Shown here in pieces: positions 34,615-45,124 of a stretch of DNA of 64,000 nucleotides. The notes beneath the pieces were generated by a model. It had not been told where the DNA came from and did not search any database. It was given only the letters and a program-made list of their open reading frames with translations. The DNA comes from Desulfurococcus amylolyticus Z-533. Its GTDB lineage: Archaea > Thermoproteota > Thermoprotei_A > Sulfolobales > Desulfurococcaceae. The position numbers were made by a program, and so were the translations under genes. The DNA is taken from positions 204,087-268,086 of the forward strand of contig NZ_KI911318.1 of the NCBI RefSeq assembly GCF_000513855.1, written 5' to 3'. Position 1 is the first letter of the stretch. Each line of letters starts with the position of its first letter.

Positions 34615-35100
34615 ATGGTTAACATAGAGGCGTGCAAACCCCTCTCCAATGGTGGATGTGAGCGGGTGGAGTATGTTATCAAAGACAGCGTGATTTATTT
34701 CGAGGGAGAGCACCCTCTTATATTATTCAAGCATGACCCGGATACAAGAGTATTCTGTGAGGGTTATTTCATGCAGGTGTTTACCTGGGTGAGTGAGAAA
34801 TACACTATATGGGGGGTTAAACCAGGGGGTAAATGTGTTATTGCTTCAGGTGGTGTTTTAGAGGATCACGGCAACTACTATGTATATCTCAAGGAACCAG
34901 GTAAGATACAGAGGGTAAAGCCCACCGGTCTTAGCGAGTTTCTAATACTAGTATTGAAAACCAAAGATTATATCCCGCTATTGGTAGAGGATGCCAGCAT
35001 AGCCTCCACACTTATCAATGCTATTCATATATTTAGCGATGAATTAAACAGGGGAAAGATACTATTGCTACTAGGAAATAATATTCTTAATATTCATTGA
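34615..35100 (+). CDS. Hypothetical protein
   Basis: 161 aa, not recognised. Mostly beta strands in the middle (GYFMQVFTWVSEKYTIWGVKPGGKCVIASGGVLEDHGNYYVYL) with a helical C-terminus; no motif I can name. It lies just after the IS607 element and 15 bp before the TatD-like gene in the same direction, so they probably share a transcript. Confidence 0.65.
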   Translation: MVNIEACKPLSNGGCERVEYVIKDSVIYFEGEHPLILFKHDPDTRVFCEGYFMQVFTWVSEKYTIWGVKPGGKCVIASGGVLEDHGNYYVYLKEPGKIQRVKPTGLSEFLILVLKTKDYIPLLVEDASIASTLINAIHIFSDELNRGKILLLLGNNILNIH

Positions 35101-35115
35101 TTCGGGGTGTAAGTA

Positions 35116-35838
35116 TTGTTAATCGACATGCATATTCACTGCCATGAATTAAGCCCTGATACGATAAAGGAGTATCTTGGGAGATACAAATTGGTGTGTG
35201 TCTCAGACGATCCATTGTCGAGTATGAAGACTATGAGACTTGCTGAAGCATACCCCGATATAACGCCCTGTGTCGGTATTCATCCATGGAGCATTAGGGA
35301 GTATAGTATCAATGATTTAAAGAACATATTAAATACAGCAGTGGAAAACAATATCAAATGCCTGGGGGAGATAGGGCTTGATAAACGTTTCACACCGGAA
35401 ACCTTTAATAAGCAGTTGGAGTTCTTAAGGGAAGCCGTGGTTTACGCCAGAGAGTATGGTTTAATACTCAATATACACGCAGCTGGTGCTTGGAAGGAAG
35501 TATTTGATGAAGTATATAGAGGAGGTATTGAAAAGGCATTCTTTCACTGGTACACCGGTCCCCAGGACCTACTGAGTAGCATAGTTGAAGCAGGCTACTA
35601 TGTAGGATTAAACCCTGCGTGGAGGATCCAGGTTAAACATAGGGAGATTATTACACGGGTACCAGTGGAAAATGTATTAACAGAGAGCGATGCCCCATAT
35701 GAGTACCATGGTTTGAAACTAATGCCCGATCTAATACCGGGCTCAATAGAGTATTTAGCGTCTATAACAGGTAGTAGTGTTGGAGAGATAGAGGAGAAAA
35801 TATGGAGGAACTACTTAAAAATCGTTGGCTCTAAGTAG
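35116..35838 (+). CDS. TatD-related metal-dependent hydrolase
   Basis: 240 aa of the TatD family (amidohydrolase fold, often DNase). Metal ligands are visible in LIDMHIHCHEL (HxH), CLGEIGLD (Glu), LILNIHAAGA (His), AFFHWYTG (His) and LTESDAPYEYHG (Asp). The TTG start at 35116 is followed at once by the conserved first strand. Convergent with the small gene at 35831, overlapping by 8 bp. Confidence 0.88.
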   Translation: MLIDMHIHCHELSPDTIKEYLGRYKLVCVSDDPLSSMKTMRLAEAYPDITPCVGIHPWSIREYSINDLKNILNTAVENNIKCLGEIGLDKRFTPETFNKQLEFLREAVVYAREYGLILNIHAAGAWKEVFDEVYRGGIEKAFFHWYTGPQDLLSSIVEAGYYVGLNPAWRIQVKHREIITRVPVENVLTESDAPYEYHGLKLMPDLIPGSIEYLASITGSSVGEIEEKIWRNYLKIVGSK

Positions 35839-36103
35839 AGGCGGATGCTTCATCCTTGAATACCACTAATACGAGGTTGCCGTTTATATTACGGGTAATT
35901 GTAACCGAGAAATCGAGTGTATTTATACTAGCACTCTTAAAATCGCTTAATCCCAGGCTCCTGAATGCGAGTATCTCCACCCTAGCTAGATCCACCGCTC
36001 TATTCAGTAATGTATGAAACTTTCTCTCACTCATTTTAACAGCGTTCGTGCTATAGTCGAGTACTCTGCCATCCTCATCCATCTTTACAAGTATAAAGCT
36101 CAT
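35831..36103 (-). CDS. Hypothetical small protein
   Basis: 90 aa, not recognised. Predicted as strand-helix-strand-strand (MSFILVKMDEDGRVLDY, a helix with TLLNRAVDLARVEILAF, then LDFSVTITRNINGNLVLVVF). No catalytic motif. It lies 56 bp after the coiled-coil regulator gene on the same strand. Confidence 0.65.
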   Translation of the reverse strand: MSFILVKMDEDGRVLDYSTNAVKMSERKFHTLLNRAVDLARVEILAFRSLGLSDFKSASINTLDFSVTITRNINGNLVLVVFKDEASAST

Positions 36104-36159
36104 TCAACCCCCTATCGGTGGATCAGGGAGGCACCTTTTTTAAAAGAGGGGGCTTATTG

Positions 36160-36873
36160 TTACCCCGTGTTAATAGTGCTCTGTAGTTCCTCGAGTACTT
36201 TATAAAGGTTTTTCATGAACCCATCTATTCTATCCTTAAGTAATCTATTGTTATCTATGCATGTATTTAACTCCTTATTCTTCGCCTCCAGCTCGTTTTG
36301 AAGCCTATTAACCTCTTCTTTGAGTGCTTGTACCTCATTCTCCCTATGCTTCAACAACTCTGTTAACTCATTGACCCTGGCCTCGAGCTGTTTGTTTTTC
36401 TCCCTTTGTTTCTCAATTTCCTCCTTAAGCACCTTGATTTGGTCTTCAAAGCCTGCAGCAGGGGCCTTGATGAATGGTATGAGTAGCTTTAACTCCCCTT
36501 TCTTGAGTTTCTCGTATGTTTCATGGATTAGTTTACCAGCCTTTGTCTTCATGTTTAAATGGCTCCTTATAGTGGTCTCACTTCTTCCTAGTTCCTCAGC
36601 TATCTGGCTGACGGGCAGTCCAGCCTTCATTCTGGCATATGCTCCAGCCGCCACCGCCAGGCTGTCAACCCATGTAGACCTCTCTACAGGATCATGTATT
36701 AATTCAAGGATTTCAGGCCTGTAGAGCGTGCCTATTATCAGGGCCATTTCAAGCTGGCTTATCTCGCGTTTGCCAAGCGGCTTCAAAGGTATGTTTGACA
36801 AATCGATTAAGACATCTCCGGATCCACTAGTACCTATATTGGTGGCTTCTCCGGTAGGATTGATTTCACCCAT
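36160..36873 (-). CDS. Helix-turn-helix protein with C-terminal coiled coil
   Basis: 237 aa in three parts: a disordered N-terminus (1-30), a helical domain with a clear helix-turn-helix (AGLPVSQIAEELGRSETTIRSHLNMKT, near residues 88-115), and a long coiled coil (about 145-215, KEEIEKQREKNKQLEARVNEL and following). This fits a crenarchaeal chromatin or transcription protein that dimerises through the coil. Not recognised as a named family. Promoter in the 320-bp gap upstream. Confidence 0.75.
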   Translation of the reverse strand: MGEINPTGEATNIGTSGSGDVLIDLSNIPLKPLGKREISQLEMALIIGTLYRPEILELIHDPVERSTWVDSLAVAAGAYARMKAGLPVSQIAEELGRSETTIRSHLNMKTKAGKLIHETYEKLKKGELKLLIPFIKAPAAGFEDQIKVLKEEIEKQREKNKQLEARVNELTELLKHRENEVQALKEEVNRLQNELEAKNKELNTCIDNNRLLKDRIDGFMKNLYKVLEELQSTINTG

Positions 36874-37196
36874 TTTCCCACCATATATTATTACTCTATA
36901 TATCAGGGTTTAAAATCATCCCTGCTCTTGTGATCGATAATTATTCTTCAGAGAGAACAAATAATATCCGTGATCAGCAATCCTCCAGGAGCAGCATTCA
37001 CCACTTCATGAGGCCCCGTCTATCAAGGCTTGGAGCTTGTTTATAAGCTTTTTGCTACATAATAATACCTGGAGTTTACGCACCCGAGAACGTAGCTTCA
37101 ACCTACCTAGCAACCTGAAAGAATTAAAACAACCATAAAACATAAATAGTGTTTCAATCCATCTAGCTGTGCGTATTGTCCACGGGGTAATGCGTT
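36874..37196. other. Intergenic region with a terminator-like hairpin
   Basis: Between divergent genes. Apart from promoters it holds AGCTT-GTTTAT-AAGCT followed by TTTTT (about 37028-37048), which looks like an intrinsic terminator on the plus strand, although no gene precedes it. A short RNA could end there. Nothing else I can name. Confidence 0.25.
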
Positions 37197-37505
37197 ATGA
37201 GCACATATTTCATTAAGGGGATCCCGGTTAAAGTATTAAATAACATGGTTGAAGCGTTTAGGCTGAAAGGCTTATGGGCTGAGAGGCATTCCTACAGCCT
37301 GAGAATAATGTATAATAATAGATTCGCTGCTTCACTACATCTTTATCCAGGATTCAACGAAGCAGTGCTTAGACTTATCAGCGGGGATCCCCTCATAAAC
37401 TCGAAGATAAGGAGTATTGTTAAAGAGATAATGAGTATCTACCTACCGGGATATGTGGTTAGAGAAGTCGAAGTCAAGAATGTATTAGACACGTATAATG
37501 CTTGA
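37197..37505 (+). CDS. Hypothetical protein
   Basis: 102 aa, ATG start, not recognised. The sequence looks like one small alpha/beta domain (FIKGIPVKVLNNMVEAFRLKGL, SLRIMYNNRFAASLHLYPGFNEAVLRLI). It overlaps the end of sua5 by 21 bp, convergently. Possibly part of translation or tRNA functions, but nothing shows it. Confidence 0.65.
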   Translation: MSTYFIKGIPVKVLNNMVEAFRLKGLWAERHSYSLRIMYNNRFAASLHLYPGFNEAVLRLISGDPLINSKIRSIVKEIMSIYLPGYVVREVEVKNVLDTYNA

Positions 37506-38564
37506 AGACGCCTTTCTAAGCCTGTTCATAACTGCTAACCCGATACCTGTTTCAGGGAATCCCTCCACAAATACTGTTTTACACCCTATATTATCAACGT
37601 CTCTCAGTATTTTGAAGAGGTTTTTGGCTACTTCATACAGGTTTCTCCTAGAGCCAATGATTAATACGGCTTTCACTTTCTCCAGCTTCCTGTAATAACT
37701 ACTTGTTTCAATAGATGAAACTATGCATATATCGCTATTAGTGGATACACTAATATCTCTAGCCGCCTCGATGATTTTATTAGCAATTACGCTGTAATCA
37801 TTTGTCACAGACTCAACTAGGATTAACTTTGCCTCCGGAGAGTAATGCCTATACTTCATTCCGGGTGCTAGAGCCACCTCCGAGTATTTGAGGCCCCTGG
37901 CGAAATCAGGTATAGCTATTTTTCTTCCAAGTACCTTCTCGATCTCCTCCACTGGGTAGGCACCAGGCCTGAGTAAGGTGGGCGGGTCCTCAAGTATATT
38001 CACAACCGTTGATTCCACCCCGAAAAACGTCTCTCCTGCATCTATAATCGCATCAATTCTGCCCATGAGATCCCTTATCACATGTTCAGCCGTTACAGGG
38101 CTTGGTCTACCGGAGAGATTAGCGCTTGGAGCGGCTATCGGGTAGCCAACCACGTTGATTAACTCAAGAGCTGTTGGATGACCCGGCATTCTTACAGCTA
38201 TAGTGTCTAATCCTCCTGTAACTATCTTAGGTACCCTGGGGTTTCTCGGTAGTATCAGCGTTAAGGGGCCTGGCCAGAATCTATTTATCAAATTATATGC
38301 GTCTTCAGGTATATTCAATGTGACTTCTTCAAGCATGTCTAGAGTAGATATATGTATGATTAAGGGGTTGTCGGGAGGCCTCATCTTGGCCTTAAATATC
38401 TTCTCAACAGCATCCTCGTAATATATGACTGCACCGAGCCCATACACTGTCTCGGTTGGAAAGGCTACTATACCCTTATTCAACAATATTCTTGCGGCTT
38501 GGATCAGGAGCTCCCTACTGGGATTAAGTGGATCAGTTCTTAAAATAAGTGTCACAACCCCCAC
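37485..38564 (-). CDS. sua5: Threonylcarbamoyl-AMP synthase (Sua5)
   Basis: Makes threonylcarbamoyl-AMP, the donor for t6A at position 37 of tRNAs reading ANN codons. 359 aa, so the long Sua5 form with two domains: the YrdC domain (residues 1-215; GIVAFPTETVYGLGA, FKAKMRPPDNPLIIHI, VAVRMPGHPTALELI, YPIAAPSANLSGRPSPVTAEHV, ESTVVNIL) and the C-terminal Sua5 domain, joined by a linker with APGMKYRHYSPEA. Single gene. Confidence 0.94.
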   Translation of the reverse strand: MGVVTLILRTDPLNPSRELLIQAARILLNKGIVAFPTETVYGLGAVIYYEDAVEKIFKAKMRPPDNPLIIHISTLDMLEEVTLNIPEDAYNLINRFWPGPLTLILPRNPRVPKIVTGGLDTIAVRMPGHPTALELINVVGYPIAAPSANLSGRPSPVTAEHVIRDLMGRIDAIIDAGETFFGVESTVVNILEDPPTLLRPGAYPVEEIEKVLGRKIAIPDFARGLKYSEVALAPGMKYRHYSPEAKLILVESVTNDYSVIANKIIEAARDISVSTNSDICIVSSIETSSYYRKLEKVKAVLIIGSRRNLYEVAKNLFKILRDVDNIGCKTVFVEGFPETGIGLAVMNRLRKASSSIIRV

Positions 38565-38654
38565 CGATTTCCTGCCTAACTATTTAACAATGATTATAAT
38601 CCTGTTTAAACTTATGAATTATTACGATATGTAAGGGTTGATGTCTTCTTGAAC

Positions 38655-39443
38655 ATGGGGAGAATACCCTCTGGGATACCAGGGCTAGACGAGCTCATAG
38701 AGGGGGGTATACCAAGGGGTTTCATGGTTGCTCTTGTAGGTGAACCAGGTACCGGTAAGACAGCTATGTCGATACAGTTCATATCAAAGGGGCTGCTGGA
38801 AGGCGATAAGGCCATATATGTTACAACAGAGGAGTCTAGGGAGAGCATTATTTCCCAGTCTAAACGGTTTGGAGTTGATCTAAAACCATATATTGATGAT
38901 GGAAAGCTAGTTGTGATAGACGCGTTAATGGGTGAATACGGGGATCTATGGAGTCTTAAAGAACTAGACGTAGATGAATTAATCTCTATCATCATCGAGG
39001 CAAAGAAGTACCTCGGTCCAGGCCATGCTAGATTAGTCATAGACTCTATGAGTGCATTCTGGCTTGAGAAGCCGGTCATGGCTAGGAAATACAGTTACCA
39101 GGTTAAACGGGTTTTGAGTAAATGGGGATTCACAATACTTGCTACAAGCCAATACGCGGTAACAACTCAACTGGGCTTTGGCTTCGGCATCGAGCATGTT
39201 GCCGATGGAGTAATAAGGCTCCGTAAAAGCGTTGTAAAAGGAGTTCTCAAACGTTTCCTAGTCATCGAGAAGATGAGGCAGACTAATCATGATCAACATG
39301 TGTTCGAAGTAGAGATAGTGGATGGCTTAGGAGTCCGAATAGCTGGACCCGTGAAGGCCTCTAGATGGGATTTAGCACTCCCACCAGATGTAGTAGCGAG
39401 AATTATTGAGAGCGGCTTTGATAAATTAGAGTATGAGGGCTAA
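38655..39443 (+). CDS. KaiC-like RecA-fold ATPase
   Basis: One-domain KaiC/RadA-like ATPase (COG0467), 262 aa. It opens with RIPSGIPGLDELIEGGIPRGFMVALVGEPGTGKTAMSIQFI (Walker A), then YVTTEESRESI and ARLVIDSMSAFW (Walker B), and ends GVRIAGPVKASRW. Many archaea have several such proteins of unknown role. A second one lies at 44279, on the far side of tmcA and cdc48. Convergent with tmcA, overlapping by 4 bp. ATG at 38655 chosen over the TTG two codons upstream. Confidence 0.88.
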   Translation: MGRIPSGIPGLDELIEGGIPRGFMVALVGEPGTGKTAMSIQFISKGLLEGDKAIYVTTEESRESIISQSKRFGVDLKPYIDDGKLVVIDALMGEYGDLWSLKELDVDELISIIIEAKKYLGPGHARLVIDSMSAFWLEKPVMARKYSYQVKRVLSKWGFTILATSQYAVTTQLGFGFGIEHVADGVIRLRKSVVKGVLKRFLVIEKMRQTNHDQHVFEVEIVDGLGVRIAGPVKASRWDLALPPDVVARIIESGFDKLEYEG

Positions 39444-41884
39444 ATATTGGACTCATGGAATTCATACATATAATCCCGTACACCGGGCACGTATTTATCT
39501 GGCTCTAAGCTAGTCAAGTAGTTAAAGTATATACAGGCTATCTCATGCCCTTCCTTCTGAAGCTCTTTAACCGGTACATGGGTTATCTCATGAACTTCGT
39601 CCCATGTGAGTGCTTGAAGAGACTTAGTGAGCAATACTATTTCCTGGAGACGGGTCAGCTTAGGCCTTACATCTGGGTGGAGCAACCAATGTATTCTAGC
39701 AATCTTGAACATTATATCTGCAGCAGCCTCGAAAGTCATAGGTCCCTGGCAGTACGTCCATAGGCGATCTATTGCCACAGGAGTGAACATGTGTATTGGT
39801 TTATCACGGTATACGTATGGCTCGCTATCAAGAATAAGTAGGGCTATCTCGGGCTCCATCTCCCTGTAGTTAACCGGTATACTATTAAGTATCTTGGATT
39901 TAAACTCGCCTGCAGCCTTCTCAACCAGTCTCCTCGCTACCTCACTTATCGGCTGTATCACCAGTATTGTATACTCCCCGCTTACAGGATTTCTATCCGG
40001 GCTGATGTGTACAGGGATAAACCCATTTCTAAGCCAGAACCTCAATAATTGCTCGTTTACACCAAATCCAGAGCCAATCCAGTCCAATCCCAGTCGAACG
40101 GCCTCCTCTCTTATTCTATTAAGTATCCAGCTTCCAATCCCCTTACCCTGTACAGCTGGATGCGTTGCTATTCTTACTATACGCCACCCCTTGGTCTTAG
40201 CGAAGTCCACATATCTCAGGTGCTTAAGAAACCTATCCGGAATAATGTTTCCGGGTATCTTCGATCCTTTAAGTAGTTCTGTGGCTGTTGCCTCATCTAT
40301 TGGTCCCTCGTAGGCTATCTGAACAGCGCAAACTATTTTACCATTCCTCGTCTTTGCAGCCCTTACAAGGTGATGGGGGGCATCGGCTATCATTCCGAGA
40401 TCATCTGGCTCGTTACGGTAGTGTGCCAGGACGTATATTCCAAATAGCTGTCTCAGCTCATTCTCATTATTAAATAATTCCTCTGGAGCATATTCTACAT
40501 ACACGAGGTTGCCTGACTCTATATCCTTCAAGTCCTCCTCGCTCAACTCGGCTGGCTCAGCATCAAGGAGAAGTGTTTTAAACTGCCAGTTTTCTATGGG
40601 GTCATTGTAATTGTAACGTATTGGCTCAGTCATCTCATACTCGTATAAGATAATATCTTTACTATTCTTTATCCTCTTAAGGAACCTCACCGAGAACCCT
40701 CTACCGGCACCCTCGTAGCCATGTATAGTGCTCGAAAAGATTATCCGTTTATGCGACTCCAGGATCTTGTATAATAATGGAACGTGGATACCGGCCGCTT
40801 CATCCACTATGACTACATCACCATTGATTTTCGGGATGTTTAATGGCTCCCAGTATTCTATGCTGAACCTATCGCTTCTCAACTCTATTACATTTCCATC
40901 TCTCCTGATTACATCATACTTATACCCTAGTTTATCAAGGACCTTCATGGCGAGCATCATTAAGGATTGGATATTGCTTGGCTCCGGTGCTGTGACAAGG
41001 ACTCGTGGCTTAGGCTTTACTTTTCTAAGTAAGTGTATTAATCCAACAGCGCCTATGCCCACTGCACAACTCTTCCCCCTTCCCCTATCCGCTGTAAGTA
41101 CGAGTACTTTCTTCTTACCGGGAGGTGGCTTCTCATAGAATTCCTCGATGATTTTCAACACGTTGACTTGATCCATGGTTAAGGCGTGCTCGTAAACCCC
41201 GCTCGGGAACAACGTGTTTTTCGGTATGTCTATTTTTCTCTCGTAAGGCTTATACTCGTTTCTTAGTTCAAGCCTCTTTATAATTCTATTATTGTCAGCA
41301 TCATAGATGCCTATTCCATCGAATTCCAATAGGTGTTTTTTAACCCATTTAATAAACACATGACGTGGCTCAGGGTATTGGGGAACCGTTAGGTTCATCT
41401 TGAATATCGTCTTGAATTCGTCCCATTTATCCCACGGTGGCGTCAGTAATACAATTAGGCCGCCCCCCTCAACTATACCGATCAACCTCCCCAGGTCGTT
41501 AGGCTTTAAATCACGTGTTAAATCCATAACGAGGATTGAGACCGTTATACCCAGGTATTTATCGCTTTTCTCGTAGACCGTGAATTGGAAATCTATGTCC
41601 CCCAACTTTCCTATCTGTTTTTCAAACTCACTACGCATTGAGACTGCATCGTCGAACTCGTCGTGGTAGATATATAGCCCTGTGAACTCTTTCTTATCCT
41701 TAATCACTCTACGCCATTTCTTAACATAGTAATATATTAGCCTATACGTTAGAGACGCCATTTTAACGGGGTTCGAGCCAGAGATTATAACCATGCCTCT
41801 TATACGGTATCTCGCCAGCTTCTCTGAAGTCCTTCCACACTGCGTTAAAAACTTTAAGAATGAAGCCGGGATAGAACTATTCAT
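39440..41884 (-). CDS. tmcA: tRNA(Met) cytidine acetyltransferase TmcA
   Basis: Acetylates cytidine in tRNA (and in hyperthermophilic archaea many other RNAs, as ac4C) with ATP and acetyl-CoA; NAT10/Kre33 family. 814 aa. N-terminal domain, then a helicase-like ATPase with Walker A VLTADRGRGKSCAVGIGAVGL (near residue 262) and Walker B VVIVDEAAGIHVPLL, then the GNAT domain IVRIATHPAVQGKGIGSWILNRI (acetyl-CoA loop, near residue 560) and the C-terminal tRNA-binding part. Probably heat-adaptive here. Confidence 0.93.
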   Translation of the reverse strand: MNSSIPASFLKFLTQCGRTSEKLARYRIRGMVIISGSNPVKMASLTYRLIYYYVKKWRRVIKDKKEFTGLYIYHDEFDDAVSMRSEFEKQIGKLGDIDFQFTVYEKSDKYLGITVSILVMDLTRDLKPNDLGRLIGIVEGGGLIVLLTPPWDKWDEFKTIFKMNLTVPQYPEPRHVFIKWVKKHLLEFDGIGIYDADNNRIIKRLELRNEYKPYERKIDIPKNTLFPSGVYEHALTMDQVNVLKIIEEFYEKPPPGKKKVLVLTADRGRGKSCAVGIGAVGLIHLLRKVKPKPRVLVTAPEPSNIQSLMMLAMKVLDKLGYKYDVIRRDGNVIELRSDRFSIEYWEPLNIPKINGDVVIVDEAAGIHVPLLYKILESHKRIIFSSTIHGYEGAGRGFSVRFLKRIKNSKDIILYEYEMTEPIRYNYNDPIENWQFKTLLLDAEPAELSEEDLKDIESGNLVYVEYAPEELFNNENELRQLFGIYVLAHYRNEPDDLGMIADAPHHLVRAAKTRNGKIVCAVQIAYEGPIDEATATELLKGSKIPGNIIPDRFLKHLRYVDFAKTKGWRIVRIATHPAVQGKGIGSWILNRIREEAVRLGLDWIGSGFGVNEQLLRFWLRNGFIPVHISPDRNPVSGEYTILVIQPISEVARRLVEKAAGEFKSKILNSIPVNYREMEPEIALLILDSEPYVYRDKPIHMFTPVAIDRLWTYCQGPMTFEAAADIMFKIARIHWLLHPDVRPKLTRLQEIVLLTKSLQALTWDEVHEITHVPVKELQKEGHEIACIYFNYLTSLEPDKYVPGVRDYMYEFHESNI

Positions 41885-41945
41885 ATCTAATCACCAAATA
41901 TACCGAATGCTTCACTACATGAAAGCCGTGGAGTACGAGTAAAAA

Positions 41946-44186
41946 CTAGCCGTAGGGTAGTGAAACCCTTCTAAAGGAGCCGCTGCCGCTAACCCTCTTT
42001 AATTCCTTTGCAAGCCTCTCATACATCTCTATATCGCTTTTACTCAGTGAGGGAGGCACCTTCTCTAAAGCCTTAATGAAATGCTCCATCCCCACCTTAA
42101 CTACATCCAGAGTCCCAGTGCTCCTATACCTCTCCCTTAGAGCTATTAGTGATGCCTCCCTGCATACAGCCGCTATATCAGCACCCGTGTAACCCTCTGT
42201 CCTCCTTGCTAGTTCATCCAGGTTCACGTCTTCGGCTAGAGGTAGCTTCCTTGTATGGACCTTGAATATTTGGAGCCTCGCATTATAGTCTGGAGGCGGC
42301 ACGTATACGAGGCGATCGAATCTACCCGGCCTCAGGAGGGCTGGATCCAGGAGGTCAGGCCTATTCGTGGCGGCGATTGTCACAACCCTTCTCAAAGGCT
42401 GAATACCGTCGAGCTCCGTTAATAACTGGTTGACTATTCTATCTATTACACCGCTGGGATCGCTTCCCCTGATACCAGCTATACTGTCTATCTCATCAAA
42501 GAATACAACGGCTGGTGCAACCATTCTAGCCCTTCTAAATATCTGTCTAATAGCCTTCTCAGATTCTCCAACCCATTTACTGAGCACTTCTGGTCCCCTT
42601 ACAGTTATAAAGTTTGCCCCGCTCTCGGTTGCAACAGCCTTCGCAAGCAGGGTCTTACCTGTTCCGGGGGGACCAAACAACAGTATTCCTTTAGGCGGCT
42701 CTAAACCCATCTTCTCGAATACATGTGGATACTTCATCGGCCACTCAATGGCTTCTCTTAATTCTTGTTTAACATCCTCTAACCCACCTATATCATCCCA
42801 ATGCACGCTTGGTACTTCTACGAATACTTCCCTGATTAATGAGGGCTGCACATTCTTCATTGCTGTGAGAAAATCATCCATTGTAACCTTCAGCTTCTCC
42901 AGCTTCTCTGCTGGTATTGGTTGCCCCTTTTCTATCTCTATACCCTCCTCCTTCATGAATCTCCTTAAGGCATTCATTGCGGCTTCTTTCACAAGCGCCG
43001 CTATATCGGCCCCGGTGTATCCATGAGTCATATCAGCTATCTTATCGAGGTCTACATCCTCGGCTAGAGGCATGTTCCTAGTATGTACAGCCAGGATCTC
43101 CCTCCTTGCCCTCTTATCTGGTGGAGGTATCTCGATTTCCCTGTCAAATCTCCCAGGTCTCCTGAGAGCGGGATCTAATGCATCTGGTCGGTTTGTTGCA
43201 CCGATAACTATTACTTTACCCCTCTCCTTCAAACCATCCATCAACGTGAGAAGCTGCGCCACCACTCTTTTCTCCACTTCACCAGTTACCTCCTCACGCT
43301 TAGGAGCAATGCTATCTATCTCATCAATGAATATGACGGCTGGCGCGTTGGCCTGGGCTTCCTCGAATATCTTCCTTAGCCTCTCCTCGGATTCACCGTA
43401 GAATTTACTCATTATCTCCGGTCCATTAATAGTTACAAAGTAAGCCCCTATCTCGTTAGCTAAAGCCTTAGCCAGCAGCGTCTTACCTGTGCCCGGTGGA
43501 CCATAGAGCAATATCCCCTTAGGTGGCTCTATACCCAGATGCTCGAAGAGCTCTGGGTATTTTAAAGGTAGCTCGACGATCTCCCTTATCTTCTGCTTAA
43601 CCTCATCTAAGTCTCCGATGTCCTCCCATGTTACTTTCGGAATGCCCTCGCCAAGTACCTCGGGCCTCACCGGCTCGGTCCTAACTTCGATATATGTGTG
43701 TTCAGTTATGTATACTATGGTAGAGGGTTGAGTACTTATCACGGCAAACCTGAGTAGCATACCGTATAATGGTACCTCGATTATATCCCCTCTCTTAACC
43801 GGGTTCCCTATTATTTGTCTCTTAATATAGCCGGATAAATCACCGTACACCGGTAGTTCGCCAATAGGTGCAATAGTCACCTTTACCGCTGGTTCTACAG
43901 ATATCGGTCTAACAGTAACATAGTCTCCTGGTGAAACACCCAGTTTCTTTCTAACCATTCCATCTATTCGTATCAGCCCTGTACCCTCATCTTCAGGGTA
44001 AGCCTGCCAAACCTTCACTACATCACTACCCTTTGGGCCGATGACCTCGATGAAGTCTCCTGGTGAAACACCCAGTTTATCCATGGTTTCCCTATCGATC
44101 CGCGCGATTTTTCTACCCACATCTCTCTGCCTTGCCTCACCAACCCTTAGCTTAATCCCTTTTTCGCTTCTCTTCTGACTACTCAT
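41946..44186 (-). CDS. cdc48: CDC48/VAT-type AAA+ ATPase
   Basis: 746-aa unfoldase. N domain (residues 1-180, double-psi barrel: [37 protein letters not shown]), D1 with Walker [18 protein letters not shown] and Walker [17 protein letters not shown], and D2 with [17 protein letters not shown] and [15 protein letters not shown]. Arg fingers sit in the SRH segments of both ([19 protein letters not shown] and its D2 equivalent). The C-terminus ends ...VSLPYG, which resembles the hydrophobic-Tyr-X tail that docks onto the 20S proteasome. Divergent from the KaiC-like gene at 44279. Confidence 0.95.
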   Translation of the reverse strand: MSSQKRSEKGIKLRVGEARQRDVGRKIARIDRETMDKLGVSPGDFIEVIGPKGSDVVKVWQAYPEDEGTGLIRIDGMVRKKLGVSPGDYVTVRPISVEPAVKVTIAPIGELPVYGDLSGYIKRQIIGNPVKRGDIIEVPLYGMLLRFAVISTQPSTIVYITEHTYIEVRTEPVRPEVLGEGIPKVTWEDIGDLDEVKQKIREIVELPLKYPELFEHLGIEPPKGILLYGPPGTGKTLLAKALANEIGAYFVTINGPEIMSKFYGESEERLRKIFEEAQANAPAVIFIDEIDSIAPKREEVTGEVEKRVVAQLLTLMDGLKERGKVIVIGATNRPDALDPALRRPGRFDREIEIPPPDKRARREILAVHTRNMPLAEDVDLDKIADMTHGYTGADIAALVKEAAMNALRRFMKEEGIEIEKGQPIPAEKLEKLKVTMDDFLTAMKNVQPSLIREVFVEVPSVHWDDIGGLEDVKQELREAIEWPMKYPHVFEKMGLEPPKGILLFGPPGTGKTLLAKAVATESGANFITVRGPEVLSKWVGESEKAIRQIFRRARMVAPAVVFFDEIDSIAGIRGSDPSGVIDRIVNQLLTELDGIQPLRRVVTIAATNRPDLLDPALLRPGRFDRLVYVPPPDYNARLQIFKVHTRKLPLAEDVNLDELARRTEGYTGADIAAVCREASLIALRERYRSTGTLDVVKVGMEHFIKALEKVPPSLSKSDIEMYERLAKELKRVSGSGSFRRVSLPYG

Positions 44187-44237
44187 CTTGAATCCCTGAT
44201 TATAATATAATTTTATATCTCAACAGCTATTAAAACA

Positions 44238-44248
44238 ATATATAAGTG
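44238..44248 (+). promoter_or_regulatory. TATA-like box of the second KaiC-like gene
   Basis: CAATATATAAG lies about 33 bases before the ATG at 44279. A start of transcription some 25 bases downstream would give a leader of about 10 bases, which excludes the in-frame TTG at 44246 as the protein start. Confidence 0.4.
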
Positions 44249-44278
44249 TTGAAGAATAATATAGTAACGGCGATAATT

Positions 44279-45028
44279 ATGGTGGAGAGAGTTAAAACAG
44301 GGATACCTGGCTTGGATGACATCCTTAATGGAGGTATACCAAAGAGAAATATAGTGCTATTAAGCGGGGGACCGGGTACAGGGAAAACAATACTTGCTTC
44401 ACAATTCCTCTGGAATGGACTACAACTCGGTGAGCCAGGCATATATGTTGCACTTGAGGAGCATCCTGTTCAGGTACGCATCAACATGAAGAATTTTGGA
44501 TGGGATGTCCGCCAATACGAGCAGGAGGGCAAGTTCGCTGTGATAGATGCCTTTACCGGTGGGGTTGGTGAAGCAGCTAAGCGGGAGAAATATGTAGTGA
44601 AGGATACTGATAGCATTGAGGAGTTGATCGATGTATTGAGGACAGCGATCAGGGAGATTAATGCCCAGAGAGTTGTGGTTGACAGTGTTTCAACATTATA
44701 TCTGTTAAAGCCCTCAATAGCCAGAAACGTGGTGCTTCAATTAAAGAAAGTATTATCTGGAATGGGGACCACAAGCCTTCTCGTTTCACAGGTATCAGTG
44801 ACAGAGAGGGGATTCGGGGGCCCGGGTGTTGAGCACGCGGCTGATGGAATAGTGAGACTAGACCTTGATGAAATAGATGGAGAACTAGTTAGGAGCATAA
44901 TAGTTTGGAAGATGCGTGGAACAAGTCACAGTATGAAGAGACATATAATGGAGATAACGGATAAAGGCGTAGTCGTATACCCTGATAAAGTGTTGAAGAC
45001 GCGTAGATACATTGCAATACAGGAGTAG
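44279..45028 (+). CDS. KaiC-like RecA-fold ATPase
   Basis: Second single-domain KaiC-like ATPase, 249 aa from the ATG at 44279. Opens [41 protein letters not shown] (Walker A), then [23 protein letters not shown] (catalytic Glu pair), [15 protein letters not shown] (Walker B) and [32 protein letters not shown]. Clearly a paralogue of the gene at 38655. Function unknown; KaiC-like proteins in crenarchaea have been tied to signalling and surface motility. Confidence 0.88.
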   Translation: MVERVKTGIPGLDDILNGGIPKRNIVLLSGGPGTGKTILASQFLWNGLQLGEPGIYVALEEHPVQVRINMKNFGWDVRQYEQEGKFAVIDAFTGGVGEAAKREKYVVKDTDSIEELIDVLRTAIREINAQRVVVDSVSTLYLLKPSIARNVVLQLKKVLSGMGTTSLLVSQVSVTERGFGGPGVEHAADGIVRLDLDEIDGELVRSIIVWKMRGTSHSMKRHIMEITDKGVVVYPDKVLKTRRYIAIQE

Positions 45029-45124
45029 AGCAAGCTGCCACCGTATTCCAAGTATTACCCGGTAGTACCAATGATGAGTCATCATCTACTTCCAAGGTAG
45101 CGAATAGAAAGTATTCAGAAGCAA

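Noticed and set aside
42430-43401. Antisense frames within cdc48
   Set aside because: Shadows of the AAA domains; serine-rich translations, no start signals.
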